Assembly (NCBI GenBank): GCA_019322475.1
Contig: JAHWIN010000004.1
Coordinates: 1-33,931 of the forward strand
Length of the DNA: 33,931 nucleotides
DNA from: Candidatus Woesearchaeota archaeon
Lineage (GTDB): Archaea > Nanobdellota > Nanobdellia > Woesearchaeales > JACPBV01
Direction of reading: 5' to 3'
Position numbers and translations under genes: made by a program. Within the stretch, counting starts at the first letter, position 1; every line of letters begins with the position of its first letter. Under the pieces are notes generated by a model, which was not told the DNA's origin, ran no database searches, and saw nothing but the letters and a program-made list of their open reading frames with translations. Below, piece by piece: positions 14,235 through 21,435 of this stretch.

Positions 14235-15470
14235 TTAGAATATGCTTCCCTCTTTTATGAAAGGTATTGCTCCATATCTGCCGGCTAAATATCCTTTCTG
14301 TATATTCTTATCTTTTCGAGGACTAAATTCTACGAGAGAATATAGGTCAGTATCGCCAAATTCGGATTTTTTCTCTGTAAACCATACCTGGTCCCTTCTA
14401 AATATCTCTTGGTCAAGCAAGTTTACATTGTGTGTTGTAAAGATTAATTGTGCATTACTTTTGTTTTGGGTAGTATTGTGGAATAAGTTGATTAAAAACA
14501 CATTTAATAAATGGTGTAATTTAGTGTCCAATTCATCAACTACCAAAATACGCCCATTTTTCAATGCATCAATCCAAGGACCTATTAAAGAGAATATCCT
14601 TCTAGTGCCATCTGATTCTTCATTAAACTCAAAAGGAGTATTTTTATGGCTCGTTCGAATCTTAACTTCCTCACCCTTAAATTTAGAGCTGATAATTATA
14701 CTTTTTATTTCATCTGGGATATCAGATGGTAAGTCATCTGCAGAAATCTTCTTAACAGTAGCTGAAACATCATCAATACCTACATCGGCTTCCAATAATG
14801 CCCTAAGGATAGTTTTCTTTAGTTTAGGGTCCTTAAGCAAACTTGCAGTATAATCTGGTTGTAAACTTTCTGTAGGGCCAATTACCCTTAGGTTATCTTT
14901 GAACCAATCAAATGCCCCTGCTGTTCGTTTATAGTTAAGCTGTATAGATCTAGATAAATAGAGAACATTTTCAGGAGTCTTTTCAGATAAAAAGTCTTGT
15001 AATTTTTTATCTATAGTAAACTTATATTTATTTGTATTAGATCGTTCAAAGATAAGTGCTTTACGGTTCTCTGGATAATAATATAAGTATTCGTTAATAA
15101 TTTTTTCTTCATCGAATGATAAACCATAAATGTACTTAGTACCATTTTTAATGAATACAATTTCAAATTTTGTTGGTTTTTTTAGACACCCTTTTTCCAT
15201 CTTAAATGGGTTAAATCTTATTTTACTTCCCTTCTGATGGGTGTGAGATTTCATTACAAGGGCCTGTAGAAAATTTAAGGCTAAAAGTAAGTTTGTCTTT
15301 CCAGACGCATTAGCACCATAAATCAAAGCACTTTTAAGCAGCTTATCCTTGGATAATGCTTTTTGTTCTATTAGATTATTATCTAATGATTTGTCTGGTG
15401 AGGCTACTAAACTTAAAGTTACTCTCTCTTTGATTGAACGAAAGTTTTCTACAATGAATTCAATTAACAT
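14235..15470 (-). CDS. RloA-like AAA/ABC-type ATPase
   Basis: The 411-residue protein belongs to the AAA15/AAA21 ATPases of the RloA, OLD and AbiL type. It starts with the characteristic MLIEFIVENFRSIKERV, followed by Walker A IYGANASGKTN (50-60), a signature-like segment FNEESDGTRRIFSL, Walker B ILVVDELDTKLHH and the switch segment IFTTHNVNLLD. RloB follows after one base. RloA-RloB pairs occur with restriction systems, and a similar pair (AbiLi/AbiLii) gives phage resistance in Lactococcus, so a defence role is likely but inferred. The ribosome site AAGGAGG at 15480-15486 is strong. AT-rich codons contrast with all neighbours, which suggests horizontal transfer. Confidence 0.85.
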   Translation of the reverse strand: MLIEFIVENFRSIKERVTLSLVASPDKSLDNNLIEQKALSKDKLLKSALIYGANASGKTNLLLALNFLQALVMKSHTHQKGSKIRFNPFKMEKGCLKKPTKFEIVFIKNGTKYIYGLSFDEEKIINEYLYYYPENRKALIFERSNTNKYKFTIDKKLQDFLSEKTPENVLYLSRSIQLNYKRTAGAFDWFKDNLRVIGPTESLQPDYTASLLKDPKLKKTILRALLEADVGIDDVSATVKKISADDLPSDIPDEIKSIIISSKFKGEEVKIRTSHKNTPFEFNEESDGTRRIFSLIGPWIDALKNGRILVVDELDTKLHHLLNVFLINLFHNTTQNKSNAQLIFTTHNVNLLDQEIFRRDQVWFTEKKSEFGDTDLYSLVEFSPRKDKNIQKGYLAGRYGAIPFIKEGSIF

Positions 15471-15479
15471 TTTATATAA

Positions 15480-15485
15480 CCTCCT
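15480..15485 (-). promoter_or_regulatory. strong ribosome site of the RloA-like gene
   Basis: AGGAGG lies 9 nt before the ATG at 15470 and supports that start. It differs from the near-leaderless style of many genes around it. Confidence 0.6.
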
Positions 15486-15511
15486 TATTTTTATTATTAA
15501 AGGCTAATTTT

Positions 15512-15526
15512 TGTGATAAAATCACA
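15512..15526. promoter_or_regulatory. palindromic operator at the RloA-like promoter
   Basis: TGTGAT-AAA-ATCACA is a perfect palindrome lying about 17 nt downstream of the TATA-like TTTATAATT (15533-15541, minus strand), where transcription should start near 15512. A protein bound here would block initiation. The regulator is unknown; no regulatory gene lies in the cassette. The rest of the 256-nt gap (15471-15726) is AT-rich and holds no gene. Confidence 0.5.
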
Positions 15527-15532
15527 TATTTT

Positions 15533-15541
15533 AATTATAAA
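15533..15541 (-). promoter_or_regulatory. TATA-like box of the RloA-RloB operon
   Basis: TTTATAATT on the minus strand has the correct distance to the palindrome and the gene. The surrounding AT-richness makes the exact box uncertain. Confidence 0.4.
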
Positions 15542-15726
15542 AATGTATAATACCTATATAAAGCTTTGCTTTTTGTAAAACTAAAACGCCCAAGATTCCT
15601 ATAAAAATATGCCTTACTTCGTAGAAATATATAATACTGCCTCTTCCTCTTACAGGCATATACCCTGCTAACCAACTAATAGATTTTCAACTGCTTGGTA
15701 AACCAATCTTTATTTAAGAACAACAC

Positions 15727-17085
15727 TCACATCCCAAAACCCTTAGGCATCCTTCCCTGCAGCTTCTTCATCATGCTGTTTATGTCCCCTTTCCCGCCTT
15801 TCATCATCTTTACTAACTTCTTGCTCTGCCTGTACTGCTTGATAAGCTCCCTTACTGTCCCTGCAGGGATGCCTGACCCTTTGGAGATCCTTTCTATCCT
15901 TTTCGAATCTAAGATGTCATCAGGCCTTTCCAGCTCTTCCTTGGTCATGCTTTGCATGGCGTGCTTCCATCTCTTAAGCTTGCCTTCCTGCACCCTTAGC
16001 ATGTCCTTCGGCATCTTCAGCTGCCCAAAGCCGGGGATCATCTCAACTACCTTTGAAAGAGGGCCCATCTTTGACATCGCTTCCATCTGCTCATACAGGT
16101 CTATAAGCGTGAAGTCCCCTTTCAGCATCCTTTTGCCCAGGTCTTTTGCATCCTCTTCTGATATGGCCTCTTTGGCCTTTTCCAAAAGAGCTTCCAGGTC
16201 TCCCATGCCTAAAAGCCTGCCTACAAAGCCGGGAGGATTGAACTGCTCAAGATCCTCTGCCTTTTCTCCTGTGCCTATGAATTTTATGGGGGCCTCAGTT
16301 ACAGCGCATGCGCTCAACGCCCCTCCTGCCTTGGCTGTCCCGTCCATCTTTGTAGCTATCACTCCGGTTATGCCGCAGGACTCATGGAACTGCTGGGCCT
16401 GCTTCTGTGCAGCCTGGCCTATGTCAGCAGAGATCACAAGAAGGTTCTCATCAGGCTTTATCTCCCTGTTTATCTTTTCGATCTCTTTTATCAGGTCCCT
16501 GCTCAATGCATCCCTTCCTGCTGTATCGATTATCAGTATGTCATACCTGCTGTATTCATCCTTATACTGCTTCCAGACCTTTATAGGGTCTTTCTCTACC
16601 TTGTTTATGTAGACAGGGACATTAAGCTGGCCTGCTATCTGCTCTATCTGGTCCATAGCTGCCGGCCTGTGTATGTCTAAGCCCACTAATGCAACCTTAT
16701 ATCCTCTTTTTGTGAAGAACCTCGCCAGCTTACCTGATGTTGTGGTCTTTCCAGATCCGAAAAGCCCTACGAGCATTATCTTAAATGGCTTCTCTTTTAT
16801 CTCTATCTTATACGCCTCTTTCCCCAAGAAGTTGACAAGCTCTTCATAGACTATGTTGATAAGATGCTCCTTTTTTGTAAGCCCCTTTGCAGTGTCCTCT
16901 TTCTTTATCCTTTCCTTTATCCTGTTTGTAAGGTCAAAAACTAATTTTACGTTGACGTCTGCCTGCAATAACGACCTTTGGATATCCTTGATAAGCTCAT
17001 TGATAAGCTTCTCATCTACAAACATAGCTCCTGCTATCTTGCTCAATGTGTTCTTCAGGCTGCTGCCAAGCTTTTCAAGCACCAT
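15727..17085 (-). CDS. srp54: signal recognition particle protein SRP54
   Basis: SRP54 binds signal peptides and the SRP RNA and delivers ribosomes to the FtsY receptor in a GTP-dependent way. The 452-residue protein has an N domain (1-95) and a G domain with P-loop GLFGSGKTTTSGKLA (about 107-121), DTAGRD (188-193) and TKMDGTAKAGGALS. The GAEDLEQF-like closing motif (TGEKAEDLEQF) follows. The methionine-rich M domain (about 310-445) ends with MMKKLQGRMPKGFGM. Length is typical for archaea. A TATA-like TTTTAAATA about 25 nt upstream suggests a leaderless mRNA. It stands alone and is divergent from the toxin-antitoxin pair. Confidence 0.97.
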   Translation of the reverse strand: MVLEKLGSSLKNTLSKIAGAMFVDEKLINELIKDIQRSLLQADVNVKLVFDLTNRIKERIKKEDTAKGLTKKEHLINIVYEELVNFLGKEAYKIEIKEKPFKIMLVGLFGSGKTTTSGKLARFFTKRGYKVALVGLDIHRPAAMDQIEQIAGQLNVPVYINKVEKDPIKVWKQYKDEYSRYDILIIDTAGRDALSRDLIKEIEKINREIKPDENLLVISADIGQAAQKQAQQFHESCGITGVIATKMDGTAKAGGALSACAVTEAPIKFIGTGEKAEDLEQFNPPGFVGRLLGMGDLEALLEKAKEAISEEDAKDLGKRMLKGDFTLIDLYEQMEAMSKMGPLSKVVEMIPGFGQLKMPKDMLRVQEGKLKRWKHAMQSMTKEELERPDDILDSKRIERISKGSGIPAGTVRELIKQYRQSKKLVKMMKGGKGDINSMMKKLQGRMPKGFGM

Positions 17086-17175
17086 AGCCTATAGAGAACA
17101 GCCTATTTATTTAAAAGATTTTGTTTTTAAGGCACTGTTCTTTTGTCTACAAATAAAAGGGCAAAAACCATAACA

Positions 17176-17186
17176 TTTATATAAAT
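17176..17186 (+). promoter_or_regulatory. TATA box of the AbrB-RelE operon
   Basis: TTTATATAAAT predicts a transcription start near 17206, right after the palindromic operator. Confidence 0.6.
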
Positions 17187-17187
17187 A

Positions 17188-17203
17188 GTAAGATTAATCT
17201 TAC
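17188..17203. promoter_or_regulatory. palindromic operator of the AbrB-RelE pair
   Basis: GTAAGATT and AATCTTAC form a perfect 16-bp palindrome directly after the TATA box and just before the predicted transcription start. Type II antitoxins of the AbrB type commonly bind such sites to repress their own operon. A GGTGAT ribosome site follows at 17207-17212, 4 nt before the ATG. Confidence 0.6.
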
Positions 17204-17216
17204 CTGGGTGATATAA

Positions 17217-17483
17217 ATGGATATTGCTATAACCAAGATGAGCTCAAAGGGGCAGGTCGTAATACCTGCTGAGATGAGGAGAGATATCGATGAAGGGGAT
17301 AAGATCCTGATCATCAAGGATGATGGCCAGCTGGTCATGAAGAAAGCCAGCAGGTTAGACAGTTCTCTAAAAGAAGATCTGGATTTCGCTAGAAAAACCG
17401 GTGAAGCCTGGAAAAGGATCGAAGAAGGAAAAGGCAGCAGGATGGATTTTGATGATTTTGTGGATGAGATGAAAAAGTGGTAG
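17217..17483 (+). CDS. AbrB-type antitoxin
   Basis: The 88-residue protein has a swapped-hairpin AbrB/SpoVT DNA-binding domain at residues 1-45 (ITKMSSKGQVVIPAEMRRDIDEGDKI), followed by an acidic helical tail (SLKEDLDFARKTGEAWKRIEEG) which would wrap the toxin. It overlaps the following RelE-type gene by 7 nt. Its role is to neutralise the toxin and repress the operon through the palindrome just upstream. Confidence 0.88.
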   Translation: MDIAITKMSSKGQVVIPAEMRRDIDEGDKILIIKDDGQLVMKKASRLDSSLKEDLDFARKTGEAWKRIEEGKGSRMDFDDFVDEMKKW

Positions 17484-17719
17484 AGGTAATCTTCGATCAG
17501 GAATTCAAGAAAGATTTCAAGAAGATCAAAGATAGGCCTGTTAAGGAGAAGATCATAAAGCAGGTTTCTAAGCTCAAAGATAATCCTGAAATTGGAAAAC
17601 CGATGAGATTTGGAAGAAAAGGGACAAGGGAGCTGTATATTTCGCCTTGGAGACTGTCTTATAAGCTGGAAGGAGATATTGTTTACATCCTTGCTTTATA
17701 TCATAAGGATCTGCAGTAG
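17477..17719 (+). CDS. RelE/ParE-family toxin
   Basis: The 80-residue protein uses a GTG start inside the end of the antitoxin gene. It has the RelE fold pattern: VIFDQEFKKDFKKIKDRPVKEKI, then LKDNPEIGKPMRFGRKGTRELYIS, WRLSYKLEGDIVYILALYHKD. The C-terminal YHKD carries basic and aromatic residues like those used by RelE enzymes for ribosome-dependent mRNA cleavage. Size is normal and the frame is intact, so the pair should be functional. Confidence 0.88.
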   Translation: MVEVIFDQEFKKDFKKIKDRPVKEKIIKQVSKLKDNPEIGKPMRFGRKGTRELYISPWRLSYKLEGDIVYILALYHKDLQ

Positions 17720-17813
17720 GTTTTTGCCCTTATCCAACCTTGGCCTTTTTTCTCTATCTAAGATGTTGAGGAGCCCCTCGGCTTTTTTTGCAATTGCCAA
17801 GCTAAAGTAAGGA

Positions 17814-19676
17814 TTACCCGGCAAAAACCGGCCTCTTAGAAAGCTCTTTAGGCAAAGGCAATGGCTTAAAAGGCATGCCCTCTGTCTCTTTATTGATATG
17901 ATCCTTAAGTTCCTCAATACTCATGGAAACAAGCTCTTTTTTGCCCCTTATCCTTACAGGCAGCTTTCCGCTTTTCTTTTCTTTTTCCCCTATCACTACT
18001 ATCGTGCTGCACCATTCAGTCTCTGCAGACCTTATCTTCTTCCCTACATGAAGGATCCTGTCATCTATGTCAGCCCTTATCTTACTCTTCCTTAGCTCAT
18101 CTGTTATCCCTGATGCATATCCTGTATACTCTTCAGACACAGGGATTATCCTTGCCTGTGAAGGGCAGAGCCACATGGGAAGCTTAGGGACCTTTCCCTC
18201 TCTTTGGTCAAAAGCAGCCTTTTCAAGAAGGGCGAAGATGACCCTTTCTATCGCTCCGCTCGGAGAGCAATGGAGGATAAGTGGATGCTTCAGTTTTCCA
18301 TCCTTGTCTGTAAACCTTATGCCGTACCTTTCCCCGTTCTCTATATCTATCTGGTCTGTGCTCAGCGCAGAGGCCTTGTCTAACGTATCGACAAAGTTGA
18401 ACTCATACTTCAATATGAAATAGAATATCCTTTCGTCCCACATCTCCAGCAAGACAGGCTTTCCAAGCTTCTTTGCAAGGCCTGCTATAAAATCTTTATT
18501 TTCCTCAAAGAACTTTTTTGTCGTCCTTAGGGCCATCTCAACATCCTTTTTCCCTATCCCTGCCCCTTTAAGCACATCAAGGCTCAGGTCAAGCCTTATC
18601 TTCAGCTCATCCATAGCCTGCTTCAGCCCCGGCACTATGGCATGCACGTCAGGCATCGTGAATGCCCTAAGCCTCCTCAATCCTGTAAGCTCACCTGACT
18701 GCTCCCTTCTGAACGAGTATCTTGTAAGCTCATACAGCTTCAAAGGAAGGTTTTTGTAGCTTATCGTAGCATCATGCGCCATGAGAAACTGCCCGAAGCA
18801 GGCAGCAAACCTCAGGAAGAACTTCCTTTTGTCAGACTCTATCTGGTACTGCCTTGCAGGAAACCTCTGGAGGTATTTTGACAGTGTAGGGTGGTTTATG
18901 TCATACATTATCGGAGTTTCTACTTCTACCCCTCCATATTCTATTATCTTGTCGCTGACATATTCTTCTATAAGCTTCTTGATAAGCTTTCCTTTAGGGT
19001 AGTACCTTAGATTTCCTGAATCTGATGCAGGCTCATAATCCACAAGCTCCAGCCTTTTCATAAGCTCTACATGGGCAGGCTCTTTCTTTACTGCCCTTGA
19101 CTTCTCTTTTTCATAGGATGCGAACTTCTTAAGCTTTTCATGCCCTTTGAAATCGAACTTGTCTATGTCATAAAGCTTTCCGTCAGTGCCGAGGATGTGC
19201 CAGTAAGATGTCAGCTTCCTTTCTTTTTTGGCAGCGTCTGTCTCCTCTTCCTTTGCTTCTTCAGGCCCGAACTCCCTGCTCAGCTCTGACAGTGGGTGCC
19301 CTTTTACGCTTACGTTGAATGACTTGTACCATCCGAAAGGGCTCCTGTAGACCTCAAATCCCTTTTTCAGCTTTTTTTCCGCCTCATCCAGGACCTTTAA
19401 TGCTGCCTTTGGACTTCCGGGAGTATTTGTAAGATGCACATAAGGATACAGGACTATCTTCTTTTCATTTACCCTGGAAGCTATATCCTTTATGTTCGAT
19501 ACAAGGTTTTTAGCAGAATTCTCAGGGCTTTTTTCATCCCTTTTCTCAACAGACACAAAGACGACAAGGCATTCTTTGACCTTTTCTGACTTGTTCTTTA
19601 AGGGCTCAGGCTCCTTGATAGCTTTCTTTTTGGCCTCGAATTCTATAAAGTCTGAATGCAGGGTTAATATCTTCAT
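17814..19676 (-). CDS. thrS: threonyl-tRNA synthetase, archaeal type
   Basis: The enzyme charges tRNA-Thr. The 620-residue protein begins with the archaeal editing domain related to D-Tyr-tRNA deacylase (MKILTLHSDFIEFEAKKKA, then LVVFVSVEKRDE, HLTNTPGSPKAALKVLDEAEK), which removes wrongly attached Ser. The class II core follows: RYYPKGKLIKKLIEEYV, AACFGQFLMAHDATISYKNLP with a zinc Cys, motif 2 RYSFRREQSGELTGL, and motif 3 near HCSPSGAIERVIFALLE. The anticodon-binding domain follows from about residue 520. The TATA-like box at 19701-19710 sits 29 nt upstream, so the transcript is nearly leaderless. Confidence 0.97.
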   Translation of the reverse strand: MKILTLHSDFIEFEAKKKAIKEPEPLKNKSEKVKECLVVFVSVEKRDEKSPENSAKNLVSNIKDIASRVNEKKIVLYPYVHLTNTPGSPKAALKVLDEAEKKLKKGFEVYRSPFGWYKSFNVSVKGHPLSELSREFGPEEAKEEETDAAKKERKLTSYWHILGTDGKLYDIDKFDFKGHEKLKKFASYEKEKSRAVKKEPAHVELMKRLELVDYEPASDSGNLRYYPKGKLIKKLIEEYVSDKIIEYGGVEVETPIMYDINHPTLSKYLQRFPARQYQIESDKRKFFLRFAACFGQFLMAHDATISYKNLPLKLYELTRYSFRREQSGELTGLRRLRAFTMPDVHAIVPGLKQAMDELKIRLDLSLDVLKGAGIGKKDVEMALRTTKKFFEENKDFIAGLAKKLGKPVLLEMWDERIFYFILKYEFNFVDTLDKASALSTDQIDIENGERYGIRFTDKDGKLKHPLILHCSPSGAIERVIFALLEKAAFDQREGKVPKLPMWLCPSQARIIPVSEEYTGYASGITDELRKSKIRADIDDRILHVGKKIRSAETEWCSTIVVIGEKEKKSGKLPVRIRGKKELVSMSIEELKDHINKETEGMPFKPLPLPKELSKRPVFAG

Positions 19677-19700
19677 GATGAAGATAAGATTTTATTGGAT

Positions 19701-19710
19701 ATTTATAAAA
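19701..19710 (-). promoter_or_regulatory. TATA box of thrS
   Basis: TTTTATAAAT on the minus strand is centred 29 nt upstream of the thrS ATG, which predicts initiation near 19680. Confidence 0.5.
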
Positions 19711-19762
19711 TTAGTGTTTTCATCAAGAGCACTTTCTAAGTATACAGCAAGGATAACTTCCA

Positions 19763-19853
19763 GGGGGCATAGTGGTATAGCACAGTGGTACTCTGCGTGC
19801 CGCACGCGGCGTGCGGAATGCAGGATGCCACTGTGCTTAAGCAATACCCTCCA
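19763..19853 (+). ncRNA. 59-nt near-perfect hairpin, possible small RNA
   Basis: Arms 19779-19807 and 19809-19837 are 29 nt each and separated by a single G. The outer ten bases (AGCACAGTGG/CCACTGTGCT) and inner eight (CCGCACGC/GCGTGCGG) pair perfectly. In between only two mismatches and three G-T pairs occur. GGTAT and ATACC just outside can extend the stem. The phrase TAGCACAGTGGTA resembles a tRNA D arm, but there is no T arm and no proper acceptor stem. A weak TATA-like AAGTATACAG precedes it. No gene lies in the gap 19677-19888. The strand is uncertain because the element is symmetric. Confidence 0.4.
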
Positions 19854-19888
19854 CAGAACACTATTTATTAGGGCCCGACTTTACACTT

Positions 19889-20101
19889 TTAATAAACCAC
19901 AATATGCCAAAGAACTTTTACCATCGCTATCATCGAGATGGCCAGGACTGTTATGTTCTCAGCCATATAAGGTATGCCTATGCCGAATACAGGGATGCCC
20001 CTTCTTATGTCTATAAGCGCTATAGCGAATATGATGAAGAACATGACAAGGAACGATACAAGGAAGGCTATCTCCCTCCTGTGGTGCTCTTTGTGCTCCA
20101 T
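19889..20101 (-). CDS. small two-helix membrane protein
   Basis: The 70-residue protein starts with a charged, His-rich segment (MEHKEHHRREI). It has two hydrophobic helices (FLVSFLVMFFIIFAIALI and, after a Gly/Pro-rich loop, ENITVLAISMIAMVKVLW). A TATA-like TTTAAATAAAA at 20121-20131 places transcription start at the ATG, a leaderless gene. The family is not recognised. Topology suggests both ends inside. Confidence 0.6.
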   Translation of the reverse strand: MEHKEHHRREIAFLVSFLVMFFIIFAIALIDIRRGIPVFGIGIPYMAENITVLAISMIAMVKVLWHIVVY

Positions 20102-20158
20102 GCTTTTTGTTACTGCTTGTTTTTATTTAAACTTTTGTAGTTTATGGTTGTAGTGACT

Positions 20159-20974
20159 TTAACGTCGATATGGAACCCCCCTCATGTAGATATAATTGCT
20201 TTTTATTCCATGCCCATCTGCCCTGAAGTCATGGTTGAAGCTTGAGCTGCGGAGCATGCATGGGACTGCAATTGCGCTTCCTTGTTGGACGATTTCCCAT
20301 AGATATTTCCTGTTTAGGAACCATATGCAGGTGTATGGGCTGCTGTTTTCTTCGTTTTTTAGCATATTCTCTCCTGCCTTTTCATCTATGGCCCTCATGC
20401 TTCTTTCAAATCTGCTTATGCCTTCATTATTTCCTTTTTTTACCTTCATGCTCCCGTAAGCTATCTCTAAGAATTTCCTCTGGAGCCTTTTTATTTTTTT
20501 ATTGGATAAATACGATTTAGGATCCAAAATAAGCCTCTCTGACATGCCATCATACTTTTCCAGGCCAAGTTTTTTAGGGTATGATTTCACTACTAACTTT
20601 TTTTTTACCAATCCGTCAATAGATTTTAGCTGTTCTTTGTTCAGCTCGTAGTACACTCCTTTGGAGGATGGATAGGTTATATCTTTGGAGTATTCGCTAA
20701 AGATAACCTCAAATGCTTCTTTTCCTCCGAGATGGTATATCAGCTTTCCATTGCCCATCTTTTTGTATATAGCGACATTTGCTGTCCAGAACGGCCTTTC
20801 TCCTATCTGCTCTCCGATTACCTTTTTGTATCTTGCTCTTTCCTTCTCCCTTGCTGTCGTTTCCCGCCATATAGCTTCCATTATCTCAGGAGATGAAAGG
20901 ATACCACTGGGACGGAACTGCAGGACCGTATCTTTGAACTTACCCCTTATGTTGACCAGTCTTTCCAAAGCCAT
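20159..20974 (-). CDS. hypothetical protein, 271 residues
   Basis: I do not recognise this protein. It is soluble, basic and rich in Lys, Arg and aromatic residues, with segments IWRETTAREKERARYKKV, PFWTANVAIYKKMGNGKL and KKIKRLQRKFLEIAYGS that look helical. A C-terminal region rich in Ser, Cys and Trp follows (SPYTCIWFLNRKYLW). No catalytic signature is apparent. The TATA-like TTATAA at 20998-21003 predicts a nearly leaderless start at 20974. It stands alone and is divergent from the vWA operon. Confidence 0.65.
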   Translation of the reverse strand: MALERLVNIRGKFKDTVLQFRPSGILSSPEIMEAIWRETTAREKERARYKKVIGEQIGERPFWTANVAIYKKMGNGKLIYHLGGKEAFEVIFSEYSKDITYPSSKGVYYELNKEQLKSIDGLVKKKLVVKSYPKKLGLEKYDGMSERLILDPKSYLSNKKIKRLQRKFLEIAYGSMKVKKGNNEGISRFERSMRAIDEKAGENMLKNEENSSPYTCIWFLNRKYLWEIVQQGSAIAVPCMLRSSSFNHDFRADGHGIKSNYIYMRGVPYRR

Positions 20975-21224
20975 CCCAGGCAGGAAAAAAAGGCTTGTTA
21001 TAAGGTTTTCTATGCTCTAAGGGATATGATGGAAGACATATGATAGAACCTTCTTTTTACCCCCATCAGGCCCATTGCCCCTCATTCACACCCCAAAAAA
21101 CCGAAAACTATATAAGCATGCATTATTAATATTATTAATAATTGAAATAATAATTAATTTATTTTATTTAATATAAATATTAAAATTAATAATAGAGGCA
21201 GGCTATCAGGCCGCCAGGGCAGAG

Positions 21225-21434
21225 ATGGAAAAGACAAAGGACCCAAAATTCATAGGAAAAGCGAAGATAACAAAGCAGGGTCAGGTCACGCTGCCTAACG
21301 AGGCAAGGCAGGACCTTGGGATATCGGTAAATTCAGATATCTACTGGTACGAGCTGGGCGACAACCTTATCGCTGTCAAGGAGCTCGTCAACCCTAAAGA
21401 CCTTGGCTTATCATTGAGGAAGAAGAGGAACTAA
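21225..21434 (+). CDS. AbrB/SpoVT-type regulator of the vWA operon
   Basis: The 69-residue protein has the swapped-hairpin DNA-binding domain: FIGKAKITKQGQVTLPNEARQDLGISVNSD, then IYWYELGDNLIAV. It ends one base before the first vWA gene, so it is the first gene of the operon. No toxin follows, which suggests a pure regulator. The region before it (about 21107-21193) is extremely AT-rich with several TATA-like stretches (ACTATATAAG, TTTAATATAAAT), which form a likely promoter and binding region. Confidence 0.82.
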   Translation: MEKTKDPKFIGKAKITKQGQVTLPNEARQDLGISVNSDIYWYELGDNLIAVKELVNPKDLGLSLRKKRN

Positions 21435-21435
21435 G

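Noticed and set aside
14242..14853. 203-residue plus-strand ORF
   Set aside because: It is antisense to the RloA-like ATPase, whose motifs are clear on the other strand.
15695..16612. 305-residue plus-strand ORF
   Set aside because: It is antisense to SRP54 and its Ser/Pro/Leu-rich composition is a shadow of the real gene.
19763..19853. tRNA gene at the hairpin
   Set aside because: A D-arm-like phrase is present, but there is no T arm, no acceptor pairing of seven bases and no acceptable anticodon loop.
19492..20016. 174-residue plus-strand ORF
   Set aside because: It runs antisense to the start of thrS and across the hairpin, with no protein-like pattern.
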